A stretch of DNA of 64,000 bases, from NCBI GenBank assembly GCA_014281115.1, contig JACONQ010000001.1, forward strand, positions 3,968,001 through 4,032,000, read 5' to 3'. This stretch comes from Laburnicola sp. R22_1 (taxonomy: Eukaryota > Ascomycota > Dothideomycetes > Pleosporales > Didymosphaeriaceae). The position numbers were made by a program, and so were the translations under genes. The notes under the pieces were generated by a model. That model did not search any database, was not told the DNA's origin, and saw only the letters and a program-made list of their open reading frames with translations. Positions within the stretch are counted from its first letter, which is position 1. Every line of letters begins with the position of its first letter. Below are positions 11,399 through 23,326 of the stretch, piece by piece.

Positions 11399-12644
11399 AT
11401 GTCTCATTCGCCGCCAGGACATCCCTCGAATGGTCCTTCCCATCGGTCAAGTCATTCTCGACTGCGCCCCTCACCTCTCTCTCCGATACCCTCATCCAAT
11501 CTTTCAGACTTCCTTTATCCGCATCATCCTTCCGAACTACATGAGATATCTCATGCCGCCCACTCCAACCGCTCTGAACATAACGATCACCCTATTGGAC
11601 CTTTCAAGACGCGGTGCCGCCACTGCGGTGTCGACCCAACACTCCTCTTCCCTTCGCATCCCTGGGACACCCAGGCTCCTTTGCACAAAGAAATAAAGTC
11701 CGAGTACGCGCGCATACTACCTTATATCGAGTGGCAGAGGAGAGAACGATATCGCAAGAGAGTTCGTAAGACCAGGGAGAAGTCTCGGAAACGTGACAAA
11801 GCTGTCTCCTGCATTCGATCGATTCCGACAAAAGTCGTCCCAAGCGAACAAATCCAGAAGCTGAAGGCGAAAGGAAAGCAGAAGGTGCCGTTGGAACAGT
11901 AGAGCAGAGCTGCTCATCGTTTCCGGTCCGGCCGCCCGTGCAGTATCAGATGATTGAGTCGTTCAAGGAGATGAGGCATGGCAAGGGCTCGTCGTATGAG
12001 AGCCTGAAGCAAGAGCGGACGGCGAATCAACTGATTCATCGGATGCAAGAGACCTCTTCGGAAGACTCTCTGGAAAGCTCAAAGACAAGGATACTAGGTA
12101 GTCTCTCACCATCTGCCTTCACTGAGCTCAGACTAACACATCGACAGCAAACGCTAGAGCCATTTACGGCCCTTACCGTGTCTTAGACATAATCACCTAC
12201 GGCAGCACCTCCTCTCGCAGAATCGCCGCCGCTATTGTCGAACACAGCCCTACCGGCCGCTCCTATGTTCACTGCTGCTCCGCCAAGGAGGATACCCGGC
12301 TAGCTGCCTTGGAACATCTGCTGGTGATTCAGGAAGATATCATGCAGCGTCTGATGGACAGAGAGGGCATTGTAAGCAGTGGCTGGCTTCCCGCCACGCC
12401 GCAAGCTCAGCATGCACGCAAGTTCAATAGCATGTCAGACATGGCGGCCTCATCGCCTCATGCTACGCCGCAGGCTCAGCATGCACGCACATTCAATAGC
12501 ATGTCAGACATGGCGACATCATCGCCTCATGCTCCTTCGTCTCATGCTTCCAAAGCGCCCAGTCCGAGTGCTTATTCGGTGCCATCTGCGCCTCAGCCTC
12601 ATCGCCCTGGACGTGTGCAGTGGATGATGGGCTCTGAGAGTTAG
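11399..12644 (+). CDS. Conserved-looking fungal protein of unknown function with a 23-aa internal duplication
   Basis: Exons 11399-11884, 11944-12097 and 12148-12644 give 378 aa in one frame; both introns (59 and 50 bp) have good GT/AG borders. No known domain is recognised. The N-terminus is Ser/Pro-rich. It leads to a CxxC unit (RCRHCGVDPTLLFPSHPWD) and a strongly basic helix (ERYRKRVRKTREKSRKRDKA) that could bind nucleic acid or be a nuclear signal. The segment IYGPYRVLDIITYGSTSSRR before the C-terminal third looks folded. The tail holds two near-identical 23-aa units (ATPQAQHARKFNSMSDMAAS and its neighbour, 12393-12461 and 12462-12530). It converges on LGD1 with 83 bp between stops. Confidence 0.75.
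12393..12530 (+). repeat. Two tandem 69-bp coding repeats
   Basis: Units 12393-12461 and 12462-12530 are in register with the reading frame (23 codons each) and differ at only about eight positions, so the duplication is recent or actively homogenised. Copy number could vary between strains. Confidence 0.85.
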
Positions 12645-12727
12645 TCTTACGCGAATGACACTCCACCCTTTGGTTAATGCAAATCCTTTCTATTTTTACC
12701 GGTACTGTACTCTGATAATATGATGCT

Positions 12728-14487
12728 CTAAATCTTCTCTCCGTCCAGAATAGGCTTTGCCTCTTCGCTCTTCCACCAGCTCACACCGTCCTTGCCGGGG
12801 TATGAATACTTGTCCATGCTCTCAGGCTTCATCTCCACGCTGTAACCCGGGCTCATCGGCGTGACGTAGTAGCCCTCCTTGATCTCCGAAGGGTGGAAGA
12901 AGTGCTCATGTAGATGGTCTACGTATTCGAGGACAGATTTCTTACCTGATACGCAGACGTAGTCGATGGTCGAGAGATGCTGTGTGTATTCCGGGAGACC
13001 GACACCACCGCTGTGGGGCACAATCGGGACGTTGAACTGTGTATGTCAGTCGCTGATTATGTGGTGCATTCCAGATAGGGGTGCGCACTTTTTTGGCCAT
13101 CAAAAGGACGGCAATGACCTCGTTGACACCTCCGAGACGGCACGCGTCGATCTGGCAGACGTCGATGGCTCCCGCGGCAAGGAACTGCTTGAACATGACG
13201 CGGTTCTGGCACATCTCGCCTGTCGCAACGCCGATGCCATAGGGCTTCAGCGCCTCCCGAATGGCCATGTGTCCGAGCACTGTCTTCTCATTAGCCGTCT
13301 GCCACTCATTTCCCAATCTCAAATCGCAAGCCAAATCACGGGCAGGAAACTCACCATCATCCGGACTCGTCGGCTCCTCAATAAACCACGGCTTAAACTC
13401 GGCCAACTGCTTCATATACTCGATCGCCTCGGGCACACTCCACACCTGATTCGCATCCACCATGAGCACATTCCCCTTATCAAAGCCAATAATCTCCCTC
13501 GCAATGCCCAACCGCTCCTTGTCCTGCGCGACATCCCCGCCCACCTTGAGCTTAAAATGCCGATACCCCTTGTCCAGCGTCTCCCTCAACAACCCCCTCA
13601 TCTTATCCTGCCCATACCCCAACCACCCCGCACTCGTCGTATACGCCGGCACCGCCCGACTCTCCAGCGCTTCCTGCACCCTTTCTTTCTTCCCTTGCTC
13701 CGCCTGTGTGAGGATATCCAGCGCCTCCTCAGGCGTCAGCGCATCGGTGATGTACCGGAAGTCGATGAGGTCGACAATCTGTTGGGGCGTCATGTCGGCG
13801 ACGATGCGCCAGACGGGCTTGTTGAGCGTTTTGGCCCACAGGTCCCAGATGGCGTTTACGACGGCGCCGAGGGCGAGGTGGATGACGCCTTTTTCGGGGC
13901 CGATCCAGCGCAGTTGCGAGTCGTTGACGAGGTGGCGCCAGGTTTGGGACCAGTTTGCGACGAGGGAGCTGAGCGTGCGGCCTTTTATGCGGTCCGCGAG
14001 GTGGGTGATGGCCGCGCAGACGATTTCGTTGCCCCGGCCTATGGTGAAGGTCTGGAGGGGGGGATTAGATGGGGGATATTGTCTGGGGTAGGAGAGGAGT
14101 TTGGATGGTGAGTTTGAAGGAGGGATATCCATGCTATAAGGGTGAAGTTTGAGTAGACGACTCGAGGGAGAAATGAGCGTCTTGAGAAGTAACAAAGAGA
14201 TAGGAACTATGTTTCAAAAGCAGAAACAGAAGAGAAAAAAGTACCAAAGAGCTAAAAGAAATGCATAATTACCATCCCATGGCCCTGATGCTCCGAATCC
14301 GTGTTCAAGATGCAATACGCAGACGAGTAATCCCCCGCCGCATTCATAGCATCCGATCCCGTCTTATCAAGAGACGTCTATTCCAAATCAGCTTCTCTCT
14401 CTCCCCTCTATCTAGAAACCACTCTGTAGAGTCTCAACGTACCGGAAACCGCACATCCCTCGTCTCTACACCCGTGATAGTAACCAT
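12728..14487 (-). CDS. LGD1: L-galactonate dehydratase (enolase superfamily)
   Basis: Second enzyme of the fungal D-galacturonate pathway: converts L-galactonate to 2-keto-3-deoxy-L-galactonate, in the cytosol. Five exons (14487-14443, 14377-14273, 14051-13355, 13279-13089, 13036-12728) give 448 aa, almost exactly the length of Trichoderma LGD1 (about 450). The N-terminus (DVRFPTSLDKTGSDAMNAAG) and the C-terminal PGKDGVSWW and DGEKI are typical of that enzyme. Superfamily residues are present: the Lys pair in HFKLKVGG, metal ligands in VDANQVW, EEPTSPDD and ATGEMCQNR, and the catalytic His region VPHSGGVG. Intron 2 (14052-14272) is 221 bp, long for this window. The neighbours are not other galacturonate-pathway genes, so it is not clustered. 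Confidence 0.95.
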
Positions 14488-14950
14488 ATTGCACACACCA
14501 CCAAGATAGAATATACAGCAACAAGTATTCCACAGGGGATGTCAAAAGTCAAACGAACGTAATAACAAACACCGTCTCAAAAAAGTTATTCAACAATCCT
14601 CAAAAAAACCCGGCGCGTCCATCCAGCTATATACCTAGCGACGTAAGAAAAAAACATGGGGCAAACCTACCCCTCGTTGCCCACCTGCGCACCCCACCCA
14701 CGCGTCCAGAAGGGGCTTCCCACACTAAGCCCCGCACCATGGTCGTGATAGGCGGAGAAACTCAATCCGGGAAGCGTCATTGGATCCCGGCTCGGTGGCT
14801 GAAGGCCCGATTGCGGTTATAGCACTGCACTGGGGTTAAGGGCTCGTCGCTGCACGTGAGCACGATGTTTTCCGAAGATTGAAGCCGGATATGCAATTTT
14901 TGTCTTGCTAATTAGTGGTCACAGTAGAAGGACAGAAGTCTGATCACACC

Positions 14951-14976
14951 GTGTGATACCCTAGCATAGGCAACAC
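14951..14976 (+). repeat. Copy of the dispersed imperfect palindrome
   Basis: Reads GTGTGATACCC, TAGCATAGG, CAACAC: a degenerate copy with two extra bases. It is inverted relative to the copy at 15333. Confidence 0.45.
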
Positions 14977-15332
14977 GACAGCTAAATGTACTGTGCTCAT
15001 TTGTCCTGCAGCTGTACCAGGAACACAACCTAAAAAGCTCCGGCTGTTCAGTCACAAATGTCAGCATCACAACACCAGGAAAAACACTTACGCCTCATGG
15101 CAAAGCAAAGCAGATCCATCACGGGAGTCTAATCGTCAGTGGTATTACATCGAAAGGAACAGACCTAATGCCTAACTTTCCCCATCCAGACTTGGCATCA
15201 AAAATCGGCCTATACTGAGTGATACAATCCAGCGGAGAAATATCCGAGGCTGCTGTACCCGATCAACATCTCCATGAAAACGCCCTGCCGCCATACTCAC
15301 TGCTCGATCGCTACCCTAGTGGAGGTGGCGTT

Positions 15333-15355
15333 GCGTTACCTATCCTAGGGGTAAG
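15333..15355 (-). repeat. Copy of the dispersed imperfect palindrome
   Basis: On the plus strand GCGTTACC, TATCCTAGG, GGTAAGAC, with arms GTTACC/GGTAA inverted around CCTAGG. It faces the copy at 14951 about 380 bp away. Confidence 0.5.
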
Positions 15356-15472
15356 ACGCGACGACACTCGTTCTGAAAATCTCAAGGTCCTATCCGCTTG
15401 GGTCGGTAGCCTGTCCTATCGTGAAAACGCACCCAACCCCTCTGAAAATCTCGAAGATGGAGCACTCAGCGC

Positions 15473-17886
15473 TTATTTGATACCCCTCTTCTCTGTCTCG
15501 CTGTAGTAGATGACCATACGCCAGAGCTTCTTGACGAGGCTCTCGGTTTCGTCCTCGAGGGCCTGCGATACTCGTTAGCAACTTCTCTTAAGGGGTACGG
15601 AGTTCGATAGCCAGATACACGCAGGCGAGCGTTGGATTTACTCACCGGTTCAAGTAGGTCGACCAACTCTTGCGGTTTACCACGGCTACGTAGATGGTCC
15701 ACAATAGCCTCGACCAACATATCCTCCTGCAGACCAAGAAGCTCAAGGACCTTATTCGCAGCCCAGTCTTTGATGTCTTTGTCGATGCTCTTGTCAAGCA
15801 AGTGCTCCCACGCGATGGGCCAGTTCCAGAGACCCTCTTTGTCGTTGGGGATATCGCGGGCAAGCTCCTTCTGCGCAGTCTCGACTTCTTCTTGGGTGAG
15901 GTTGGCGCGAACAGCTGCATCGAAGTTGATGGGAATGAGAGTCCGCTTCTTGGTATCGGCCTGTTCGGTGGTGTCCTCGTCTTCGAGCAAGTTCTCGACA
16001 TCGGCAGCAGTGCGGCGGGGAGCGGCGGTTTGTTCGAGCTTCTTCGCCGCAGCACCGAGAGAGATTTTGAAGCTCTGCTGCGGTTCGCGGGCTGCCTGAG
16101 CGCGGAACATCTCCTCCGCCTGCTGATCGAGGAAGGCGTCGGCCTGGTCGCGTGCATAGTCCTTCTGTTTCTGCACTGAAGCCAACTCCCGGTTTTCTTG
16201 CTCCTGGTCGATCCGATCCTCCCTGTCCTCACGCTCACGGAATCGCTGGCGTTCGCGCATGTACTCACCGTGATCGCGGTAGTACAGGTGACGCTTCTGA
16301 GAAGCCTCCACATCGTCATCAAAGTTCTTGAGATGGGCTGCCTGTGCGTCTCGAGCGGCTTGCTCTTCAGCCTCTTTGTTCTTCATCCGATCGTGAGTAC
16401 GCTCCAGTGACGAGACACTTCGGCCCTCCTGCTTCAGCCAACGAGCCAATTGCTTCTTGTATGCATCGTCTAGCTCTGCATCGCGCTTCTTCTTGCGACG
16501 CCGCTCCAGCTCCGAGTCGCTCGCGCTATCGTCGTCATCTTCGCGATTGATGAAGCCGCCATTGATCATGGCTTCTCCATTGACGAACTTCATGTTGCCT
16601 TGGTAGTCTCGCGGAAACTGGGAACCCTTTGGTCCACTTGGAGCGCCTTGGACACCCCTGTCAGCGCGTGGCCCGACAGGTACTCCATTGGCGCCTCCAG
16701 GACCAGTCGGTGCAGAAATCGGCGGAGATCCACGCCTGCCCTGCTCGTTGCCAATCTCTTCCTCCATTCGCTTCCGCTCCAGATCGCGCTTGTTCGAACG
16801 GTCCCGGAATGCAGCGATCTCGGCTGCCACGATTTCGCGCATTTCAGCCGGGATATCCGCAAGCTCGTCTTCGCCGCTGGCCAAGATATCGACATGGACA
16901 ACCCCAGAGTCATCATGGTTCTGTGCAAGTCCGTCCTGCATCATAGTGTCTCCGTTATAGTCGGTCTGTGGCCCATCGGTAGGTTTGAATAAGCGTGGAA
17001 GGACCTGGGCCAGCGAGTCCTTCGCCACATCAAGTCGGAACTGGATAGTATTCTCGTCTTCGTTCTTCGTCCAGTCCTCGGCATACTTGACGGAAGCATC
17101 ATCCACCATGATCTGCAACTTGGTTGTTTCCACCTCGTCCTTGTCTTGTTTCTCGCCTGGCTTTGGTCGTTTGGTCGGAACGCGCACATCTTTGAAGACT
17201 TCGGTAGCAGTCCGCAAGCTCTGCGCATCCGCATACTCGGCGAACCCGAAGGTTTGAGGCCTGCCGTTGGCATCGAATGCGCGCGTGAACCTGGTCAGGG
17301 TGCCGGCTGTTTCCAAGATGGCTATCACGTTCCTGTCGTCTCCGACGCCCTCGGAGATATTTCCGACAAAGATCGTCCGCGCAATCTCTTCGCGGGTCGG
17401 AGGATGCGTGACCCTCAGTTCCTCGCGCCTCGAGTCTTGTCCGTCCATGCCCACTCCTCGGCGAGCGTTGGGGGCTCCACTCTCTCGACGACCCCCAAGG
17501 CTGTCTGCGCCGCTGCCACGCTGCCCAGAAGTTCCCAGGCGGATAACGGGGGCGCTGAAATTGATGTTCGGCATGCCTGCGGGCGGCTGGAAGTTGGGCG
17601 GCAGCGGGCGCGGTCCGCCGAGCTGAGGAGGGCCATTGTATTGAACGCCAGGTGGTACACCGGGAGGTGTTGCCGCAGCGGCGCCAGGAGGACCTTTGAT
17701 ACACTGTTAGGATGGGAGGTGCTACACGCGATCGCGTTAAATAATCCGCTCAGCTTACCCATTCCGGGAGGCGCTCCCATGCCAGGAGGGCCTCCATAGC
17801 CGGGAGGACGGTTGTATCCTGGAGCTGCAACGGTTAGTTGCAATCGAATCGCAACGGGACGTAAACTTACCACCGTATCCGTACAT
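15473..17886 (-). CDS. RBM25: RBM25-like RRM/PWI splicing factor
   Basis: U1-snRNP-associated splicing regulator of the RBM25/Snu71 type, nuclear. Exons 17886-17871, 17824-17759, 17693-15646 and 15562-15473 join to 739 aa. The first exon is 16 nt (MYGYG). The next residues are a Pro/Gly-rich low-complexity tail (GYGGPPGMGAPPGMGPPGAA). An RRM spans about 130-205 (TIFVGNIS, TFGFAEYADAQSLRTA). The middle is a long charged Arg/Glu/Asp coil (RHLYYRDHGEYMRERQRFRE). The C-terminal PWI domain covers about 620-739 (WNWPIAWEHLLD, LQEDMLVEAIVDHLRS) and is finished by the last exon (KKLWRMVIYYSETEKRGIK). Intron 2 uses an AAG acceptor. The gene diverges from the bS21m gene with 300 bp between starts. Confidence 0.92.
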
Positions 17887-18186
17887 ATCGCAATGACGCG
17901 CGCAATGTAGATATCAGTAAGTAAGTGACCTGCAAGAGACCGCGGGAGTGAGTGTTGATGCGACAGTCAAACAGGCGCGTGGTGATGTAAAGAGGCAGCA
18001 GCTCTGGGAAAGGAAAGTTCGGCCCGGGACTGCCAAGCCCTCCCCCCCCGAGGAATAGCCGACAGACTTGGGAACGCACGCCAGATCAAGTCCATCAACG
18101 CATCACTCCCTGCCCCTTCGATGCCCCATTCTACAATGTGTTTCCTCTCGCCGCAGTGCCCATAACTACAGAAGAGAACACCCACA
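17887..18186. promoter_or_regulatory. Bidirectional promoter region RBM25-like / MRP21
   Basis: A 300-bp space between two head-to-head housekeeping genes must hold both promoters. No obvious TATA box is seen. Confidence 0.55.
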
Positions 18187-18927
18187 ATGAGCGCCCGCTC
18201 GATCGGCGAGCTCCTGCTCCGCCGAACCTTGCTGTCGTCGCGCATCTCCTTCGCCCAAAACTCGACCGCGAGCATCAGACGGACAGCGCCATCGTGGACG
18301 GAATGTCGTCTGGTATCGACCTCGCCGACCGCACAAGCAGCCCAACCACAACGCAAAGATGACCCATACGACGACCCATTCGAGTTGCCGAAACCCCAGA
18401 ACCGAACCAGCGCCGAGGAATCCGGACAGTCGATCGATAGTCTTTTCGCCAGCATGAGCCAGCCCGCCTTCAATCGTCGACCACCCGACGACCAGCAGCA
18501 ACGGAAGCGCGTAAGCAACGTCTTCGGGTCTGACTTCAGCGACGCCAGACCAGGACAAAGGCCGGCGCGTGGCCTCGACTTCGGTGCCATGGACATGGGC
18601 GACCTCCCCCAGTTGCTGCCTAGTGAACAGAATGCTCTCACTCCTACCGATCCCGAGAAGCAGATATATCCTAGGCTGAATCCTGCGTTTGGCCGCACGG
18701 TCGAGTTGAATCCCGCACGGGGCCGAGATCTGGTTCGTGGGCTTGCTATGATGGGCACCCTGACCGGCAGGAACAAGGTGCGAGCCGATTTTAATAAGCA
18801 GAAGTTCCACGAGCGAAACGGTTTGAAGAGGAAGAGGCTAAAGAGCGAGCGATGGAGAGCGAGATTCAAGCAGGGCTTTCAGAAGGTGACTGCGCGTGTG
18901 ACCGAGTTGACCCGGAAGGGGTGGTAA
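18187..18927 (+). CDS. MRP21: Mitochondrial small-subunit ribosomal protein bS21m
   Basis: Structural protein of the mitochondrial 37S ribosomal subunit. Single exon, 246 aa. The N-terminus (MSARSIGELLLRRTLLSSRI) is Arg/Ser/Leu-rich without acidic residues for the first part, a typical mitochondrial import signal. The middle is low-complexity linker. The last 75 residues are the S21 domain: FGRTVELNPARGRDLVRGL, then NKVRADFNKQKFHERNGLK and a basic end (ERWRARFKQGFQKV). As in other fungi, the S21 fold sits at the end of a long N-terminal extension. It is intronless, unlike most genes around it. Confidence 0.93.
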   Translation: MSARSIGELLLRRTLLSSRISFAQNSTASIRRTAPSWTECRLVSTSPTAQAAQPQRKDDPYDDPFELPKPQNRTSAEESGQSIDSLFASMSQPAFNRRPPDDQQQRKRVSNVFGSDFSDARPGQRPARGLDFGAMDMGDLPQLLPSEQNALTPTDPEKQIYPRLNPAFGRTVELNPARGRDLVRGLAMMGTLTGRNKVRADFNKQKFHERNGLKRKRLKSERWRARFKQGFQKVTARVTELTRKGW

Positions 18928-19217
18928 ACTCAGAGGATCTACAGTCGAAAACTACTCAATAGGGAGGAAGGGGGAACTGCGATGGCTGCCCATGATGTAA
19001 GATTGGTTTGCCGGTTTAAGTAGATGCGATGGTTGACGTACATATTGTACAATTACTTAGATGTATTTTGGTGTAAAACTTTTGGTCTCCAGCAACGAGA
19101 AAGGGGACAGCCTCTTCCATTGTACAGAAATGCATCGGGACCTATACATAATAATCCACGCCTTCCCTGACTACAATACCGCCTCTTGATACCTCACTCC
19201 CATTCTCTACTTCCTCC

Positions 19218-20352
19218 TCAATCCGTCTTCCCAATCCCAATCCCATACCCCCCATACCCACTGCCCCTCCCATTCGCAACCGGCAACCCATATCCACCCC
19301 CACCCCCACCCGCACCCCCAAACCTTCCCCCTTGCACCTTATCCCTCGCATACCTCCTCAACCTCCTCGGCAACTCGACGCCCCTAAAATACGCCACACA
19401 AACTGCCGCACTCGCCCCAGCACTCAAGAAGCAATACAAAAGCGTGCTCTTGTACACATGGCCCCCATACCCGCTCCACCCAGGCGGCAGTGTCGTACTA
19501 GGATACCAGCGCACGCTGAATTTGAGACTGAGGCTGTCGCCGATGGTGACGCGTGTGTTGCGCGTGTGCGGGCTGACGGAGTATGCGCTTGCGGCTTCGA
19601 TGGTGCCGGGGCTTTCGCGCCTGGGCGCCGCGTGCAGAAGGAGGTTCATTACGTTGCCGACGTGTAGATGGCTTAATTGGAGGGTGCCTGCGAGCGCGAT
19701 AACGAGCGGTGTGTATAGCGTAGACTGCGTTCCCAGGGCACCCTCTTGTGTAGATTCGGACGAGTCGCGGTATTCTTGTTCGAGGACGGAGGGGGGGAGC
19801 GGTTTCGAGGGGATGCGGCAGCTGAGCGGGGCGTCATTGTGGATGTAGAATTCGAGGAGGTGGAAGAAAGGGTCGGTTATGAAGTCTACTGTGCAGTTTA
19901 TTTCTGTGAGAGTGTGTTAGAGAGGCGTTTAGAAGGGGTCGGGGCGGCTACCTTTTTCGACGCCGAAGAAGAGCTCGAGGGGACGGCCTGTTTCGTTGCA
20001 GGTGAAGAAGGGGACGTATTGTAATTGTCCGTTCTTGTCTGTGATCTACACACATGAATTAGCCTGCCTACTCTAGGCCTGGTACAATCTTTGCATGGAG
20101 TTATTTGGGTTGCGCTCGTCGGTCCTATACGTACATGTTCACCCGTATCTCTGCTTCGTATTAGTCTTACTCTTGAATCTGTAACTCTCGCGCTTACGTT
20201 GTTCTGTTCAAGCAACTAACTGGGATTGGTTCTCCAAGGTTATACCCTCTGCTCTCCGCAGCACCCTTCAAGGGTTCTTGTCCTGATACCGCATGCGCCA
20301 ACGATATCCAAAACGAGTATAAGGCAAAAATGGCAAACCACAGCGAAGCCAT
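19218..20352 (-). CDS. Predicted secretory-pathway membrane protein, fungal, unknown function
   Basis: Four exons (20352-20198, 20150-20135, 20045-19952, 19903-19218) give 316 aa. Exon 2 is a 16-nt microexon coding DTGEH; skipping it breaks the frame. A signal peptide covers about residues 1-22 (WFAIFALYSFWISLAHA). The following domain has paired cysteines and N-glycosylation sequons (NRT, NET, NCT): CLNRTT, FFTCNETGRPLEL, INCTVDFITDPF, LSCRIPSKP. A hydrophobic segment near 240-260 (STLLYCFLSAGASAAVCVAY) is probably membrane-spanning. The cytosolic tail has basic residues (RRLRRYARDK) and then a Gly/Tyr-rich end (GGAGGGGGGYG). I believe this is conserved in filamentous ascomycetes but know no function; an ER or Golgi role is inference. 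Confidence 0.82.
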
Positions 20353-20799
20353 GGGACGAGATATCCTATGAACAATATGTCTTCAATTCAACATATGTAC
20401 AAGAAATGACATGTTTTGCAGTGCACTGCGCGTAATATTGTAGAGGGGAAACGCGACATCTGTCAACTCGGAGTCGAGATATTTCAGAACGCACGGACCC
20501 AGACATCCCCGGACTATCTCCGCAACTACGAAGGTACGCTCAAGATCTTTCAGTTGTAGTGGGTGACAATAACTCCGTACACTTGAAACCTTCAGTATGG
20601 AGCGCCTCCATGATGTATACAACTAACGCAGGCTGACGAAAAATTGCCCACAAGGTATCTTCACTCACTGTACTCCACCATTTGCAACTAGAATGAACTT
20701 TTTCTATTCACATATTCATGTTGCTCTGTTGTCGAGCCTAGTATTTTCAGTCTCGTGAGATCCTTGTCTCGTTCCGCGCTTAAGTACACAATATTTTAT
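20353..20799. other. Intergenic, tandem spacer
   Basis: 5' flank of the predicted membrane-protein gene and 3' flank of the upstream PGI gene. Nothing else recognised. Confidence 0.5.
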
Positions 20800-22612
<1,813 letters not shown>

Positions 22613-23326
22613 TGTGCTATTTCGAGTTTTGTTGTGGTACAGAACTGGCGGGGCTGTTGTTAGTGACGCCCAGCAAATCAAATGATGCGGCGACAGAGGA
22701 GTGCAGAGCCTTCAATTGAGCGAGCTTACAGCTATTTAAATTTAGGAGAGAGGGAGAGTGGGATGTGTATTTGAGAAATCCGGATGTATTTCCGCGGTGG
22801 GCTGAAGGAATCGCTGAGAGCAGGAGAGGGTGGGGTTTTTGAAACGCGCGCCCGCGGCCCACATCACTAGAGGAGGGGTAGCAGCGGTCTGGAAGGACTC
22901 CAGGGCTGGAGCTTCCACATGTGCAGGGCTCCAGCTGCATCTCACCCATGTGATTTTCAGATTGTTCAGAGAGTTCCCCGACGCCGCAGTAAAAAATGCG
23001 AATGCAATTGTTTGTCAAAATGTGGATATCGTGTTGAATTGCCCTACTTTGGCTTTGATTCGCGCAAAATGCTGCCTGATGCGCCTGAATACCATGATGC
23101 CATCCCCAATACATAAAAGCGTCCACTCCGGTACCGGAGCACACCAAGAGCGCAGCTCGGTGATTGCGAGGCGATGTCCAGGTCCGATGGGAGCTGGACA
23201 TGTTTCGTTGAACTTGCTTCGTCATGGATGCGTACATCGACTGCGGGAGAACTAACAACCAACTGCTGGGTACTACCACGTCCGGATCTGTAAAACGCCT
23301 GCAAATCCTCTTCTTACGAAAACATC
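22613..23326. other. Intergenic, PGI1 upstream region
   Basis: Contains the PGI1 promoter, the possible leader intron and the 3' flank of the kinase gene. Other open frames here have no family resemblance. Confidence 0.5.

Larger units (their letters stand above)
14488..15472. other. Intergenic with two repeat copies
   Basis: Nearly 1 kb between the 5' end of LGD1 and the 3' end of the RBM25-like gene. Two inverted copies of the dispersed palindrome (14951-14976 and 15333-15355) bracket about 400 bp of non-coding sequence that could be one small element. No coding content is recognised. Confidence 0.5.
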
